64,000 bases of DNA from Kordia algicida OT-1 (GCF_000154725.1 NZ_DS544873.1:2432891-2496890), one strand, 5' to 3'. Positions 26,668 through 36,280 are shown, numbered from the stretch's first letter. Notes: generated by a model not told the origin, from the sequence alone. Numbers and translations are program-made.

Positions 26668-26976
26668 TTAGCATCCTTTCAAACTAATTGTACAATCACG
26701 CCTTGTAGCATCATTTGTTGCACCACAAAAAACAGTTTCATCATTTCTTGTGGTTGGAGGCGGACAAGTATTATCAATAGCAGTGGTTGGAACACAACCT
26801 CCAATAGTTGGTGCAGGAATACATGTATCTGTTAATAAACACATATAGCCATCAACGCTTACAACGCGGGTATCACTGTTTTGTAACATTCCTCCTTTAA
26901 TATTCAAAGCAGTATTAAAGGATACAACAGTTGTTTTTTGGAATTTTAATTTAGAGGCAAACAGTTTTTTCTTCAT
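26668..26976 (-). CDS. Lanthipeptide-like (L1a-type leader) Cys-rich precursor peptide
   Basis: 102 residues from the ATG at 26976 (an ATG two codons earlier is also possible). The leader is basic with the pattern LKFQKTTVVSFNTALNIKGGM; the GG before the variable part is a common processing signal. The core is long, with seven Cys and many Thr/Ser (MCLLTDTCIPAPTIGGCVP, IDNTCPPPTT, VFCGATN, RDCTISLKGC). It fits the Bacteroidota class I lanthipeptide-like precursors by leader, though lanthionine formation is unproven and no LanB/LanC gene is in the window. It follows a TPR-AraC regulator by about 100 bases and ends at its own terminator. Confidence 0.7.
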   Translation of the reverse strand: MKKKLFASKLKFQKTTVVSFNTALNIKGGMLQNSDTRVVSVDGYMCLLTDTCIPAPTIGGCVPTTAIDNTCPPPTTRNDETVFCGATNDATRRDCTISLKGC

Positions 26977-27075
26977 AATCATAGGGTTTCATAAGTTATG
27001 CTCAAATATAAATCCTGATTTGACATTTGGAATAAAAAGCATCTAGAAATTCATAAATTCCGAGTATGAAATTAA

Positions 27076-28911
27076 TTATTCAACATTCTGACTGTCAAGG
27101 TTTTTTATATAATATGACGGATATAATCCCGTTTTGTTTTTAAAGGCTCTTGAAAACGATTCTGAACGGTTAAATCCGATTTCTCTCGCGATAGAATCAA
27201 TCGTATAAGAACGGAATTTTTTATCTTCCTTTAATCTTCTAATGGCGTAATTGACACGTAAATCTGTAATGTATGCCGTAAAAGATTTTCCTTTATGTGA
27301 ATTGACGAGTTTTGATAAGTAGGATGTATTAGTTTTTAATTTTTTGGCAACTTCATTTAAGCTACTATTCTTACTGAGAAATAATTCTTTGGCTTCAAAG
27401 TTTTTTAACTTTTTCAATAAGCGTTCTTTGGTTTCATCAATAATTTCTAATTCTTTAACTTCAGTTGTTGTAGTTGGTTCTTTTTTAGAAGTAATTCTAG
27501 TGGTAGTATTTTCTTTTAACTTTTCTTTTTCTTGTTTTGCAAAAAGTGCTTCTTGTACTTTCGCTGCTTCTAAAATTTCTTTTTCTTCTTCTAAACTTTT
27601 TAGAATTGCTGTAAATTTTCGTTGATTTTCTTTTTCTCGTTTTTTGTAGAAATAAATTAATCCACCAATAATTAACAAAGCCAAAAAAATGCTTACAGCT
27701 AGTATTTCTTGGGTTTTTTGAGTTTTTTCCTCTGCCTGACTTAATTCTTCTTTTAGTGATTTTAGATCATACTTTTTTATAATTTCAATACCGATAGCAT
27801 TCTGTTTTTTATCATTTTCGGTATACACTTCATTAGTTTTTTCAAAATAAAATAAACTCTTTTTTGTATTACCGATTGCCTTATAGGATTTTCCTAAAAA
27901 CTTGTACATATCTTCTAAACTAAAGAAATTTGTCTTTTTTTTCTTTTGATTCGATTCTATTTTTTGTAGGATATCAATTGTAACAAAGTACTCTTTTTTA
28001 TAATAATATAATTTTGCTCTGTTTAGATTTATGAAAGGTAATTGTGATTTTGCACTTTTTATCTTATGTGCTTGTTCCCATGCATTTTGTAATAGTTCAT
28101 CTGCTTTTGCATAATCTCCTTTTGCTATGTTTATTTCCCCTAAAAAATTATATAAATATGCTTTTGCATCTTCATCTCCATACTCATTACTGAGTTCTAC
28201 ACCTTTTTTACCGTAGGATATAGCCTTTTCATATTCTTCTGCACGCATACATGATTTCGTAAGTGCTATGTGTAAACTCACATGTAGTGATGTAAACTTA
28301 TTTTGATATTCTTCTTCTAATATTCTTAATGTCCCTTCTAGCAGTTCAATTGCTCCTTTGTTATCACCTACTTCTATTTTTAAAAGAGCTATACTTTGTG
28401 ATATAGCGAGTTGACGTTTTCTACTTTTCGTTTTTTTAGCATATTCTAGTGCTTTTAAATAACTTTCCATCGACTCTTTATACTTACTGTAATCATAGTA
28501 AAAGTTTCCTTCAAAAATATATGTGTTTAATAATAGATCAGGATTACCTTCTTTTTTTGCTACTTCAGTTGCTCTCTTGATATAACTAATCGATTTTTGA
28601 AAGTTGGTTTTGTAATTCTCCCATTTTGCCAAACAGTAATATCCCCAAAATTGAGTTTCTAAATCTTTAGAAACAATCATATTTTCTTCTATATGTTTTA
28701 ATCCAAAAGTTGATTTTAAAGAATCTTTTTTATACTGTTGAGAAAATAACCCTGCGAATTTCTTAGCTTTCATCATCTCCAAAGAAGCTCTAAATTCATC
28801 TTTGTCAAATTGTTGAATAGTGTCTTGGGTATTTTCTTGCGCAAGTGATTGCTCGGTAATAGAAATAGAAAAAATAAGAAGCAATACTGCTATATATTTT
28901 TGGAGGAGCAT
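27076..28911 (-). CDS. TPR-transmembrane-AraC regulator, copy 1
   Basis: 611 residues. A signal peptide (cut near SLA-Q, residue 24) leads to a periplasmic TPR-type helical region (about 60-390) with repeats such as YLYNFLGEINIAKGDYAKADELL. Next are one transmembrane helix (about 406-428, LAVSIFLALLIIGGLIYFY), a coiled coil rich in E/K, and a C-terminal AraC helix-turn-helix from about 510 (LSKNSSLNEVAKKLKTNTSYLSKLVNSH, SIAREIGFNRSESFSRAFKNKTG). A sensor-to-DNA one-protein regulator. It is probably transcribed together with the downstream Cys-rich peptide. Paralogue at 29411-31234. Confidence 0.85.
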   Translation of the reverse strand: MLLQKYIAVLLLIFSISITEQSLAQENTQDTIQQFDKDEFRASLEMMKAKKFAGLFSQQYKKDSLKSTFGLKHIEENMIVSKDLETQFWGYYCLAKWENYKTNFQKSISYIKRATEVAKKEGNPDLLLNTYIFEGNFYYDYSKYKESMESYLKALEYAKKTKSRKRQLAISQSIALLKIEVGDNKGAIELLEGTLRILEEEYQNKFTSLHVSLHIALTKSCMRAEEYEKAISYGKKGVELSNEYGDEDAKAYLYNFLGEINIAKGDYAKADELLQNAWEQAHKIKSAKSQLPFINLNRAKLYYYKKEYFVTIDILQKIESNQKKKKTNFFSLEDMYKFLGKSYKAIGNTKKSLFYFEKTNEVYTENDKKQNAIGIEIIKKYDLKSLKEELSQAEEKTQKTQEILAVSIFLALLIIGGLIYFYKKREKENQRKFTAILKSLEEEKEILEAAKVQEALFAKQEKEKLKENTTTRITSKKEPTTTTEVKELEIIDETKERLLKKLKNFEAKELFLSKNSSLNEVAKKLKTNTSYLSKLVNSHKGKSFTAYITDLRVNYAIRRLKEDKKFRSYTIDSIAREIGFNRSESFSRAFKNKTGLYPSYYIKNLDSQNVE

Positions 28912-29067
28912 AAATGGTTGTATTAGTTATTAGTGTTAAGTCTGATTCGGTAATGTATCAAAAATAACGGTTTTTCTGTAATTTGAGTAGTGTTTTTAAG
29001 GTTATTTGTAGAAATTAAAAATAGTAATTTTGTACCGTTTTCAAATAGAAGTAAAAAGTTTGAGCAT

Positions 29068-29097
29068 AAAAAAACTCCCTAAAAATTTCTAGAGAGC
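29068..29097 (-). terminator. Terminator of peptide cassette 2
   Basis: On the minus strand CTCTCT pairs with AGGGAG (six pairs, one G-U), extended by A-T pairs toward the loop, then T7. It starts 32 bases beyond the small peptide gene. Confidence 0.75.
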
Positions 29098-29128
29098 TTT
29101 GTATAATTTTTACTTATTGTTTATGATG

Positions 29129-29323
29129 TTAACATCTTTCTGCGCTATCGGAAGCTGTTAAAAAAGTTTTGCAATTTAGTCCAGGTATGGTGTGTCGAAC
29201 TGTAGTGATTACACAAGGAAAATTAACTGAAGATACTAAGTCACTTCCACCGCCTAAAGTATTGTTTAAGTTAGAAACGCTTACTTTGTTTACTTCTAAT
29301 TTGAGTTTTCTTTCTTTCTTCAT
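29129..29323 (-). CDS. Lanthipeptide-like precursor peptide with LGGGSD cleavage motif
   Basis: 64 residues. The leader MKKERKLKLEVNKVSVSNLN fits the KLxLxxxxVSxLN pattern of Bacteroidota class I lanthipeptide-type leaders and is followed by NTLGGGSD. The core of about 35 residues has three Cys (FPCVITTVRH, GLNCKTF, SAERC) and several Ser/Thr. It lies 87 bases downstream of the second TPR-AraC regulator, in the same order as at 26668/27076. No modification enzyme is nearby, so an enzyme acting in trans is needed if it is a RiPP. Confidence 0.72.
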   Translation of the reverse strand: MKKERKLKLEVNKVSVSNLNNTLGGGSDLVSSVNFPCVITTVRHTIPGLNCKTFLTASDSAERC

Positions 29324-29410
29324 AATACTAAATTTTGTTTCGTTTAATGTTGTCTCAAATATATAGTAAAATGAAGCTGAGCCTTAAAAATGCTAGTCGT
29401 TATTTATAAA

Positions 29411-31234
29411 TTACGACTGATTTAACCCTGTAACCTCCTGTTTTTCAAGCTCTTTTATAAAGTACGAAGGATATAAACCTGTTTTCACTTTAAAGGCTTT
29501 TGATAAGGATTCTGATCTTTTAAACCCGATTTCTTGCGCGATTGCTCCGATAGTAAATGACCTGAATTTTTTATCTACTGACAATCTTTCAATCGCATAA
29601 TCGACACGTAAATCTGTGATGTATGCTGTGAATGATTTTTCTTTATACGTATTAATTACTTTTGAAAGATAGGTTGTGTTTGTCTGTATTTTTTTAGCAA
29701 CTTCTACCAATGTACTTTCTTTACTTAAGAACAATTCGTCGGCTTCAAAAATTGCTAGCTTGTTTAAAATTTCCTGTGTTTTTTCATCAATTTCTGGTTG
29801 TGCTTTGCGTATTCGTTTAGATTTTTCAGAAACAACTGATTTTTCTGGTTTTACTTCTTCTTTCGTGATTACATTTTCTTGTCGCAACTTTTCTTGTTGT
29901 CGTTTTTCTTCTAGTTGACGTATGACATTTTGAAAGCGTGCTTTGTTTTTTCGTTGTTGTTTTTTGTAATATACAATCAATCCAATAATGACTATTAATA
30001 GTATTCCTATTCCAAGAGCATAATAATATGTTGTTTGTTGCGATTTTACTTCTATAGCATCAATTTGCTCTTTCAAACCATCCAATTCTGTTTTGGTAAT
30101 GCGTGATTTTAGAATTGCACGGATTTTATCATTTTTTGCATCAATTTCAGTGGCTTTGTTAAAGTATTTTGAACTTTCTTTTATGTTTTCTGTAGCCATA
30201 TAAGATTTTGCTAAACCTGTATATAATCCTTGAATACTTAAATAATCGATATCATTTTTTTGCAATAATCGTTCGCCTTCTAAAAATTCTTGTATCGCAA
30301 GTTCATGTTTGTTTTGTGCCGCGTAATTTCTTCCTATGTATAACTTCAGAAACATATCTAATGATCTACTTCCGCCAGCTTTGTTTATCAGTTCTTTAAC
30401 TTCTTTAAATAATTGATGGGCTTTTTCATAATTTCCCCTATTGGATTCAATTTCACCTAAAAAAGTTTTAAAATATGCTTGATATGCTACATTATTCGTT
30501 TGTTTGCTTATGGAAAGACCTTGATTTATATACCAACTTGCTTCGTCATGCTTATCGAGGTTGATATACGCTTTTGTCAAACCAAGATAAATTGTTACAA
30601 TTTTGCTTTCTAAACTTTTATCTTCAGATGCTTTAATCTGCTGTAAGTTTTCAAGATAAAAATCAATCGCTCCAAGATTATCATTTACTTGAATTTTAAT
30701 AAGCGAGATATTGTTTTTAGTTTCAATCTGCTCTTTTAATGTGTTCATTTTTTTAGCCAAAGCAAGTGCTTCTAAAAAACTTTCTAATGCATCTTCGGTT
30801 ATTCCGCCAAATAATTCATAGGTTCCTTTTTTCTTGTAAGCTTCGTATAATAATGGCGTATTTCCTGCCTGTTTTGATTTTTCAATTCCAATGGCTAAAC
30901 TTGCCAATGCCGATTGTAAATTGTTATTCTTATTTTGCCAGCTTGACATCGTTATGTAAGCTTCTGCTACTTCATTATTGTCTTTGGAAGTTGTAAAATT
31001 CGTTCGCAAATAGTTGATGACAGTTGCGGCTTTTGCAGAATCGGGTATTCTGTGTACGTAATATTCTTCAACAATATCTTTAAAAGACATGCTTTGTAAT
31101 GACGCTTCAAAAGCTTTCAAATCTTTTTGAGATGCAGTTACCTCACTATTTTGAGCATATGTAGTTATTGTAAAACAATATAAGAAGATACACGTTATAA
31201 ACATGCTCCATTGTCTAAAACGAAATATTGTCAT
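29411..31234 (-). CDS. TPR-transmembrane-AraC regulator, copy 2
   Basis: 607 residues, same plan as the gene at 27076. A signal peptide (TYA-Q) leads to the periplasmic TPR region, a transmembrane helix (YYALGIGILLIVIIGLIVYY), a coiled coil, then an AraC helix-turn-helix (LSKESTLVEVAKKIQTNTTYLSKVINTY and IGAIAQEIGFKRSESLSKAFKVKTG). The C-terminal domains of the two copies are close, the TPR parts less so, as expected for duplicates that read different signals. The pair of regulator-peptide cassettes occupies 26.6-31.2 kb. The cognate signal is not evident. Confidence 0.85.
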   Translation of the reverse strand: MTIFRFRQWSMFITCIFLYCFTITTYAQNSEVTASQKDLKAFEASLQSMSFKDIVEEYYVHRIPDSAKAATVINYLRTNFTTSKDNNEVAEAYITMSSWQNKNNNLQSALASLAIGIEKSKQAGNTPLLYEAYKKKGTYELFGGITEDALESFLEALALAKKMNTLKEQIETKNNISLIKIQVNDNLGAIDFYLENLQQIKASEDKSLESKIVTIYLGLTKAYINLDKHDEASWYINQGLSISKQTNNVAYQAYFKTFLGEIESNRGNYEKAHQLFKEVKELINKAGGSRSLDMFLKLYIGRNYAAQNKHELAIQEFLEGERLLQKNDIDYLSIQGLYTGLAKSYMATENIKESSKYFNKATEIDAKNDKIRAILKSRITKTELDGLKEQIDAIEVKSQQTTYYYALGIGILLIVIIGLIVYYKKQQRKNKARFQNVIRQLEEKRQQEKLRQENVITKEEVKPEKSVVSEKSKRIRKAQPEIDEKTQEILNKLAIFEADELFLSKESTLVEVAKKIQTNTTYLSKVINTYKEKSFTAYITDLRVDYAIERLSVDKKFRSFTIGAIAQEIGFKRSESLSKAFKVKTGLYPSYFIKELEKQEVTGLNQS

Positions 31235-31369
31235 ATGTTTTTGTGTTGCTAGAATTTAGTGGGAATACTCAAAAATAGAAAAATTAATTTCATAATGGCA
31301 TATTCATTGTTATAAATGTGTAACGTATATTGTGAAAATAGAACTCATATACATAACTTTAAATTTAGA

Positions 31370-32353
31370 ATGTATCTTTTGAAAACTCGATTCTTTTTAC
31401 TGCTATTGTTCCTGAGCAATTTTATAATGATTGCGCAAAACTATACACATGTCGATACTGTAGTCGACAAGTATCCTACTTCATTTCAATCTATTGAAGA
31501 TTTTGCCAAACGCATAGAAAAAGATTTTACGACTGATGGCGATAAAGTTCGGGCAGCGTATTATTGGATTGCAAATCACGTTCAATACGACTACAAAAGC
31601 CTTCGAACTGGCAGAAATAGCTATCCCAGAATTAAAATTAAGGATTTTAAAAATCAAGAAGATTACGAGTATAAATATTTTAAACAATATGCTTCGCATG
31701 TATTAAACCAGAAAAAAGCAGTTTGCGAAGGCTATTCGCAATTGTTATTTTATACTTGTGAATATCTCAATATTGAAGCAAAAGTTATTTCAGGAAATGC
31801 ATATACTTCTATTGATGATGTTGGAAAAATCCCGAGAAATACCGATCATGCATGGAATGCTGTTTATTTTAATGACAAATGGAATTTGATTGATGCTACT
31901 TGGTCTACAGGAAATGAAGAAGATAAACCAAATTATGTTGACTTTACAGATGTTTATTTTGATATTTCACCTGAAAAATTGATTTTATCACACTTTCCAA
32001 AAGATCCTAAATGGCAATTGTTGAAAGTTAAAAAAAGTAAGAAAGATTTTTACAATCAACCAAATACTTTTACGAAATTTTTAGAGGTCGATGCAACATT
32101 AGATTCGAAGATAAAAGGAGTTATTCGTGCAAAAACAAACAGTTATATTACACTTCGCTTCAAACGAATTGATACTACGAAAAAGTATTATTATGCATTT
32201 GTTAGAGATCAATATAGCAAGCCTGTAGCGATTGAAAAAGATGGTAAAATGTACGTAGCAAAAATTCCGTTTAAAGGTATCAAAAAAGATCGCTTGGAGT
32301 TTTATGCAGGGAATGATGCTATGGTTGAATTTAGAATTATCCCTACGCGCTAA
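31370..32353 (+). CDS. Secreted transglutaminase-like cysteine protein
   Basis: 327 residues from the ATG at 31370; the 18-residue upstream extension (31316) breaks the signal peptide. The hydrophobic segment ends at MIAQ-N. The transglutaminase-like core has the triad Cys119 (KKAVCEGYSQLLF), His160 (NTDHAWNAVYF) and Asp175 (WNLIDATW). The C-terminal part after residue ~210 is beta-rich and may bind protein or glycan. In Bacteroidota such proteins are often peptidase- or transglutaminase-related; true crosslinking activity is unproven. It ends directly against the stop of the convergent histidine kinase (no gap). Confidence 0.83.
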   Translation: MYLLKTRFFLLLLFLSNFIMIAQNYTHVDTVVDKYPTSFQSIEDFAKRIEKDFTTDGDKVRAAYYWIANHVQYDYKSLRTGRNSYPRIKIKDFKNQEDYEYKYFKQYASHVLNQKKAVCEGYSQLLFYTCEYLNIEAKVISGNAYTSIDDVGKIPRNTDHAWNAVYFNDKWNLIDATWSTGNEEDKPNYVDFTDVYFDISPEKLILSHFPKDPKWQLLKVKKSKKDFYNQPNTFTKFLEVDATLDSKIKGVIRAKTNSYITLRFKRIDTTKKYYYAFVRDQYSKPVAIEKDGKMYVAKIPFKGIKKDRLEFYAGNDAMVEFRIIPTR

Positions 32354-33634
32354 TTACTTTTTTGGAATCGTAAATATAAAAGTAGTTCCTTTTCCTTCTT
32401 TACTTTTGATGCGAATTTTTCCATCATTGTGTTCAATGATTTTTTTTACCAATGCCAATCCGATACCAATGGTTTCGCCATCTCCATCTGTTTGTAATTT
32501 TTGGAAAAGTTCAAATATTTTCTTGTGATATTTCTCTGCAATTCCAGGACCGTTGTCAGTTATTGAAAATTTATGAGTCTTTGAAGTCGCATCGTAATCA
32601 ATAGAAATTTCTATTTGATCTTTATCATTATGTTTGATGGCGTTTTGCAGCAAATTCTTGAAAATCTGTATCAATTGTGATTCGCTAAAGCAGATTCGAG
32701 GCAGTTTTTTTTCAAATGAAATGGAAACATTTTCCGAAACAAACGTTTTCGCAATTCGCTTTACCAACGTATGTACATTTACCTCTTTTTTTGTTTGATC
32801 TGACTCCATTTGCAAGGAATAATTTAAAATTCCTTCTACCAACAAATCCATTTGCGTAACTTGCTTTTTGATATGTTCTAAACTTTCGGCTGCTTCTTTA
32901 TTGAACTGTTCTTCTTCATCTTCCGAAAGCCAATCCGTTAACGTGTAAATATTCCGCAACGGACGTTTTAAATCATGCGAAACCACATAAGCAAATTCTT
33001 CTAAATCTTTATTTTTTTCGAGCAATTCCTTCGCTCTTTGTTCCAAAGTAAGCGTACGTTTTTTAACCGTTTCTTCTAAATCTATATTCAAAATTTCCAA
33101 CCGTTTTCTGTAGCGAATAAAACCATTTGTCACAAAAAAAGAAAGTACAAAAATAATGCTTATCGTTAATAAAATGGCGCTTTCATAAACAACTGTCAAA
33201 TCTGATTGAAACACATAATACGCCATGTGTAATGCTTCTGTTGTGCTGTAAATAATGACCAAAATCCGATTGCTCAACAACAATACTGAACCAAAAATAA
33301 AGACATAAGTAACTAACAAAAAATCAAGAGAAAAGTTGTTTACATAGGTGGCATATGTTAAGTAATGCTGAAACACCATTGTAGACAGAAATACAAACAA
33401 GCCATAATGCTGTAAGATGAATTTGTTCTTTATATTCGGCAAAATTCCAACAATCAAAAACAATACTGCAAACAAGATATTTCCGTAAAAAGGCATCACA
33501 ATATCTGAATTGTAATACTTCATAATTTCCAGATATATAAACGTACTTGGCGCTCCGAGACAGAGCGTAATACTGCTATTTCGGATTTCGAAAGGTTCCA
33601 AACTTCCAAGCGTTCTAAGTACGTTTTTTATCAT
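32354..33634 (-). CDS. Membrane sensor histidine kinase, tandem copy 1
   Basis: 426 residues. Six or so transmembrane helices in residues 20-175, a coiled-coil linker (about 180-212), HisKA with His220 (EFAYVVSHDLKRPLRNIYTLTDWL), and a HATPase domain with N-box NLLQNAIKHNDK, DNGPGIA and GIGLALVKKI. No extracellular loop of size, so the input is probably membrane-related. No response regulator is adjacent. Paralogue directly upstream at 33677-34960. Confidence 0.88.
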   Translation of the reverse strand: MIKNVLRTLGSLEPFEIRNSSITLCLGAPSTFIYLEIMKYYNSDIVMPFYGNILFAVLFLIVGILPNIKNKFILQHYGLFVFLSTMVFQHYLTYATYVNNFSLDFLLVTYVFIFGSVLLLSNRILVIIYSTTEALHMAYYVFQSDLTVVYESAILLTISIIFVLSFFVTNGFIRYRKRLEILNIDLEETVKKRTLTLEQRAKELLEKNKDLEEFAYVVSHDLKRPLRNIYTLTDWLSEDEEEQFNKEAAESLEHIKKQVTQMDLLVEGILNYSLQMESDQTKKEVNVHTLVKRIAKTFVSENVSISFEKKLPRICFSESQLIQIFKNLLQNAIKHNDKDQIEISIDYDATSKTHKFSITDNGPGIAEKYHKKIFELFQKLQTDGDGETIGIGLALVKKIIEHNDGKIRIKSKEGKGTTFIFTIPKK

Positions 33635-33676
33635 GTTTTGTTAAGGCGCAATACAAATGATCTCTTTGAATTTGAG

Positions 33677-34960
33677 TTATAACGGAATGGTAAACACGAA
33701 CGTTGTTCCCTTACCAAGTTCACTATTTACAGTAATTTCTCCGCCGTTTCGCTCAATAATTTTCTTTACCAAAGCCAAACCAATTCCAATAGAATCGATT
33801 TCAGATTTTAGTTCCAATTTTTGAAAAAGCTCAAAGATTTTATTATGATATTTTTCATCAATTCCAGGTCCATTATCTTGTATAGAGAACTGATGTGATT
33901 TTTCATTTTTCTGGTAATCAATAGTAATTTTTACAAGTTCTTTATCATTGTGTTTGATGGCGTTTTGAATCAAATTTTGAAATACTTGTAACAATTGCGA
34001 TTCATTAAAAATAACTTTTGGTAGTTTTTGTTTTGATTGAATGTGAACGTTTTCACTAGAATTTACCTTAATAATTCGATCGATCAACAATTGCGCATCT
34101 ACGCTACTTTTTGAGCGTTCTTTATCCATTTGCAAGGAATAATTTAAAATTCCTTCTACCAACAAATCCATTTGTGTCACTTGCTCTTGAATGAGTCGTA
34201 AACTTTGATTGGCTTCATCGTTAAATTGATATTCTTCACCATCTGTCAACCAATCTGTTAAGGTATAAATGTTTCGTAACGGACGTTTCAAATCATGCGA
34301 AACTACATATGCAAATTCTTCTAAATCTTTATTTTTTCGGAGTAATTCTTTCGCCCTATTTTCCAAATCAATCGTACGCTGTCGAATTCGTTTTTCTAGT
34401 TTTACATTGATCGCTTCAAGCTTTCTTCTATAGCGAATCAATCCATTCATTACCAAAAAAGAAAAGATAAAAATGGTACTCATTGAGACTAAAATGGCAC
34501 TTTCTGACATTCGATCTAAGTCTGAATAATACACTCTGTAAGCCAAATGAATCAATTGAGAAAAACTAAAAATAATAACTAACAATCGGTTGCTCAGCAA
34601 CAATACCGAACCAAAAATAAAAACATAGGTTACCAACAAATAATCTAACGAAAAATTATTCAGCGCTGTTGCATACGTAAGGTAATATTGAAAAACAATA
34701 AGTGTTATAAAGGTAATCCAGCCGTAGCTTTCATTAATCTTGTCACGCTTCAAATAAGGTAATGAACCTACAAGAATAAAAAGTAACGAAAATACAATTT
34801 CACCATAAAAAGGAATGTGAAGATCGGGATTATAATACAACATAATCCACACATAAATGTAAGTACTTGGACCAGAAAGTAGAAATGTAAAACTACTATT
34901 TTTGATTTCAATAGGTTCTAAACGGCCAATATCTTTTAGATATTTTAAAACTTTATCCAA
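33677..34960 (-). CDS. Membrane sensor histidine kinase, tandem copy 2
   Basis: 427 residues, same architecture as the kinase at 32354: transmembrane block, linker, His222 in EEFAYVVSHDLKRPLRN, and HATPase (NLIQNAIKHNDK, DNGPGIDEKYH, GIGLALVKKI). The HisKA regions are almost identical over long stretches, so the duplication is fairly recent or homogenised. The gap between the two genes is 42 bases; they should be co-transcribed. Which response regulator they use is unknown. Confidence 0.88.
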   Translation of the reverse strand: MDKVLKYLKDIGRLEPIEIKNSSFTFLLSGPSTYIYVWIMLYYNPDLHIPFYGEIVFSLLFILVGSLPYLKRDKINESYGWITFITLIVFQYYLTYATALNNFSLDYLLVTYVFIFGSVLLLSNRLLVIIFSFSQLIHLAYRVYYSDLDRMSESAILVSMSTIFIFSFLVMNGLIRYRRKLEAINVKLEKRIRQRTIDLENRAKELLRKNKDLEEFAYVVSHDLKRPLRNIYTLTDWLTDGEEYQFNDEANQSLRLIQEQVTQMDLLVEGILNYSLQMDKERSKSSVDAQLLIDRIIKVNSSENVHIQSKQKLPKVIFNESQLLQVFQNLIQNAIKHNDKELVKITIDYQKNEKSHQFSIQDNGPGIDEKYHNKIFELFQKLELKSEIDSIGIGLALVKKIIERNGGEITVNSELGKGTTFVFTIPL

Positions 34961-35147
34961 TGAGCAATTTTATAGGTTAAGTTTTTAAAGTTATGGAAAT
35001 GATTTTAAATAACTGAAAATCATCAACAATTAAATGAGGAAGCAACCAAATACAGAGGTAATTTCTTTCTTCTGACGCAGAAAAGAATTCATAATCATTT
35101 CTAGAACTCACTTTTAAAAGTGATTTTTATAAAAATTCATTTTTTAC

Positions 35148-35189
35148 TTGTACAAACAGTCTTTTTTATTTTACTTTGTATTTCAAAGT
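35148..35189 (+). promoter_or_regulatory. Promoter with overlapping palindromic operator (site 1)
   Basis: TTG (35148-35150), 20-base spacer, TTACTTTG (35171-35178) as a -7-like box. A palindrome ACTTTGTATTTCAAAGT (35173-35189, 6-bp arms, 5-base centre) overlaps the -7 box. The same palindrome with one base changed is in front of creD (36281-36297). A repressor bound here would block the polymerase; the winged-helix gene of this operon is the obvious candidate. Confidence 0.6.
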
Positions 35190-35197
35190 ACTTTACT

Positions 35198-35836
35198 ATG
35201 ACATCATCAGACTATCTAAATGACATTAAAGAGATTAAAAATCTCATGAATAAATCGTCTCGGTTTATTTCTCTAAGCGGACTTTCGGGCATTATGGCTG
35301 GAGTTTACGCTTTAATTGGTGCGTGGTTTGCTCGCCAAGAATTACAAAAAGTATATGAAGTTAAAAGTCGTTTGTATGAAAACGGACAATACTCAGGTTC
35401 GAGCGATGTAACTGTAAAACTATTGATGATTGCCGCTGTCGTACTATTTTTAGCAATTTCTACAGGAATTATTTTAACACGACGCAAAGCCCAAAAAAAT
35501 GGCGAACATATGTTCGATAAAACTGCTATCAAATTAGTTATCAACTTTCTAATTCCACTTGCAACAGGAGGAATTTTCGCTTTGATTTTATTACAAAAAG
35601 GATTTGTTGGTTTTGTAGCGCCTGTTACCTTGATTTTTTACGGATTGGCTTGTGTCAATGCAAGTCAGCACACATTTGGACATGTAAAATATTTGGGGTT
35701 TGCTAACATCATCCTCGGATTAATTTCCACACAATATGTAGGATATGGATTGTATTTTTGGGCAATTGGATTTGGTGTATTTCACATCATTTATGGCGGA
35801 TTAATGTATATCCTTTTAGAACGAACAGCGAAGTAA
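35198..35836 (+). CDS. Multi-pass membrane protein of the creD locus
   Basis: 212 residues from the ATG at 35198; the frame is open to 35120, but that stretch overlaps the promoter/operator. About six transmembrane helices (LSGLSGIMAGVYALIGAWF, VKLLMIAAVVLFLAISTGIIL, FLIPLATGGIFALILL, VAPVTLIFYGLACV and others). In Flavobacteriia, a protein of this type often lies with a winged-helix regulator and creD. The function is unknown. The stop is 2 bases before the regulator start, indicating coupled translation. Confidence 0.75.
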   Translation: MTSSDYLNDIKEIKNLMNKSSRFISLSGLSGIMAGVYALIGAWFARQELQKVYEVKSRLYENGQYSGSSDVTVKLLMIAAVVLFLAISTGIILTRRKAQKNGEHMFDKTAIKLVINFLIPLATGGIFALILLQKGFVGFVAPVTLIFYGLACVNASQHTFGHVKYLGFANIILGLISTQYVGYGLYFWAIGFGVFHIIYGGLMYILLERTAK

Positions 35837-35838
35837 CC

Positions 35839-36135
35839 GTGAGCATTATAAATAACATTAATAAAGCATTTGATCACCGAATTCGTTTGGGCATTATGTC
35901 CATTCTGATGGTTAACGAGTTTGCCGATTTTAAAATGCTAAAAGAACTCTTGTCAGTCACCGATGGAAACTTGGCAAGTCATGCAAAAGCACTTGAAAAA
36001 GTGGAATATATTAAAGTAGAAAAACAGTTTATCGGGCGAAAGCCAAACACACGATACAGCGCCACAAAACTTGGAAAAGTTGAGTTTAAAAAACACATAG
36101 AAGCATTAGAACAACTCATTAAAAAAAGCGAATAA
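35839..36135 (+). CDS. Winged-helix transcriptional regulator (MarR/ArsR-like fold)
   Basis: 98 residues from GTG at 35839; an ATG 81 bases upstream overlaps the membrane-protein gene and is not used. It has the winged-helix pattern of the PF13601 type: FDHRIRLGIMSILMVNEFADFKMLKELLSVTDGNLASHAKALEKVEYIKVEKQFIGRKPNTRYSATKLGK. It lacks a ligand domain, so the partner membrane protein may hold it or signal to it. It probably autoregulates through the palindrome at 35173 and controls creD through the one at 36281 (inference). Confidence 0.85.
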   Translation: MSIINNINKAFDHRIRLGIMSILMVNEFADFKMLKELLSVTDGNLASHAKALEKVEYIKVEKQFIGRKPNTRYSATKLGKVEFKKHIEALEQLIKKSE

Positions 36136-36280
36136 TTGTCAAATAAATACACTTACTAATTGAATAGAAACACATACTAAATGAACATAATACGCCACAT
36201 ACAATTTACGGTACTTTGTACAAAACAAATCACTAGGCTTCACTCCTAGCAATCAAATAACACTATTTTTTTATCTACTC

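Noticed and set aside
26611..29366. Lanthipeptide synthetase (LanB, LanC or LanM) next to the peptide genes
   Set aside because: All real frames nearby are accounted for by the regulators and peptides; no such enzyme is present in the window, so the lanthipeptide name rests on the leader only.
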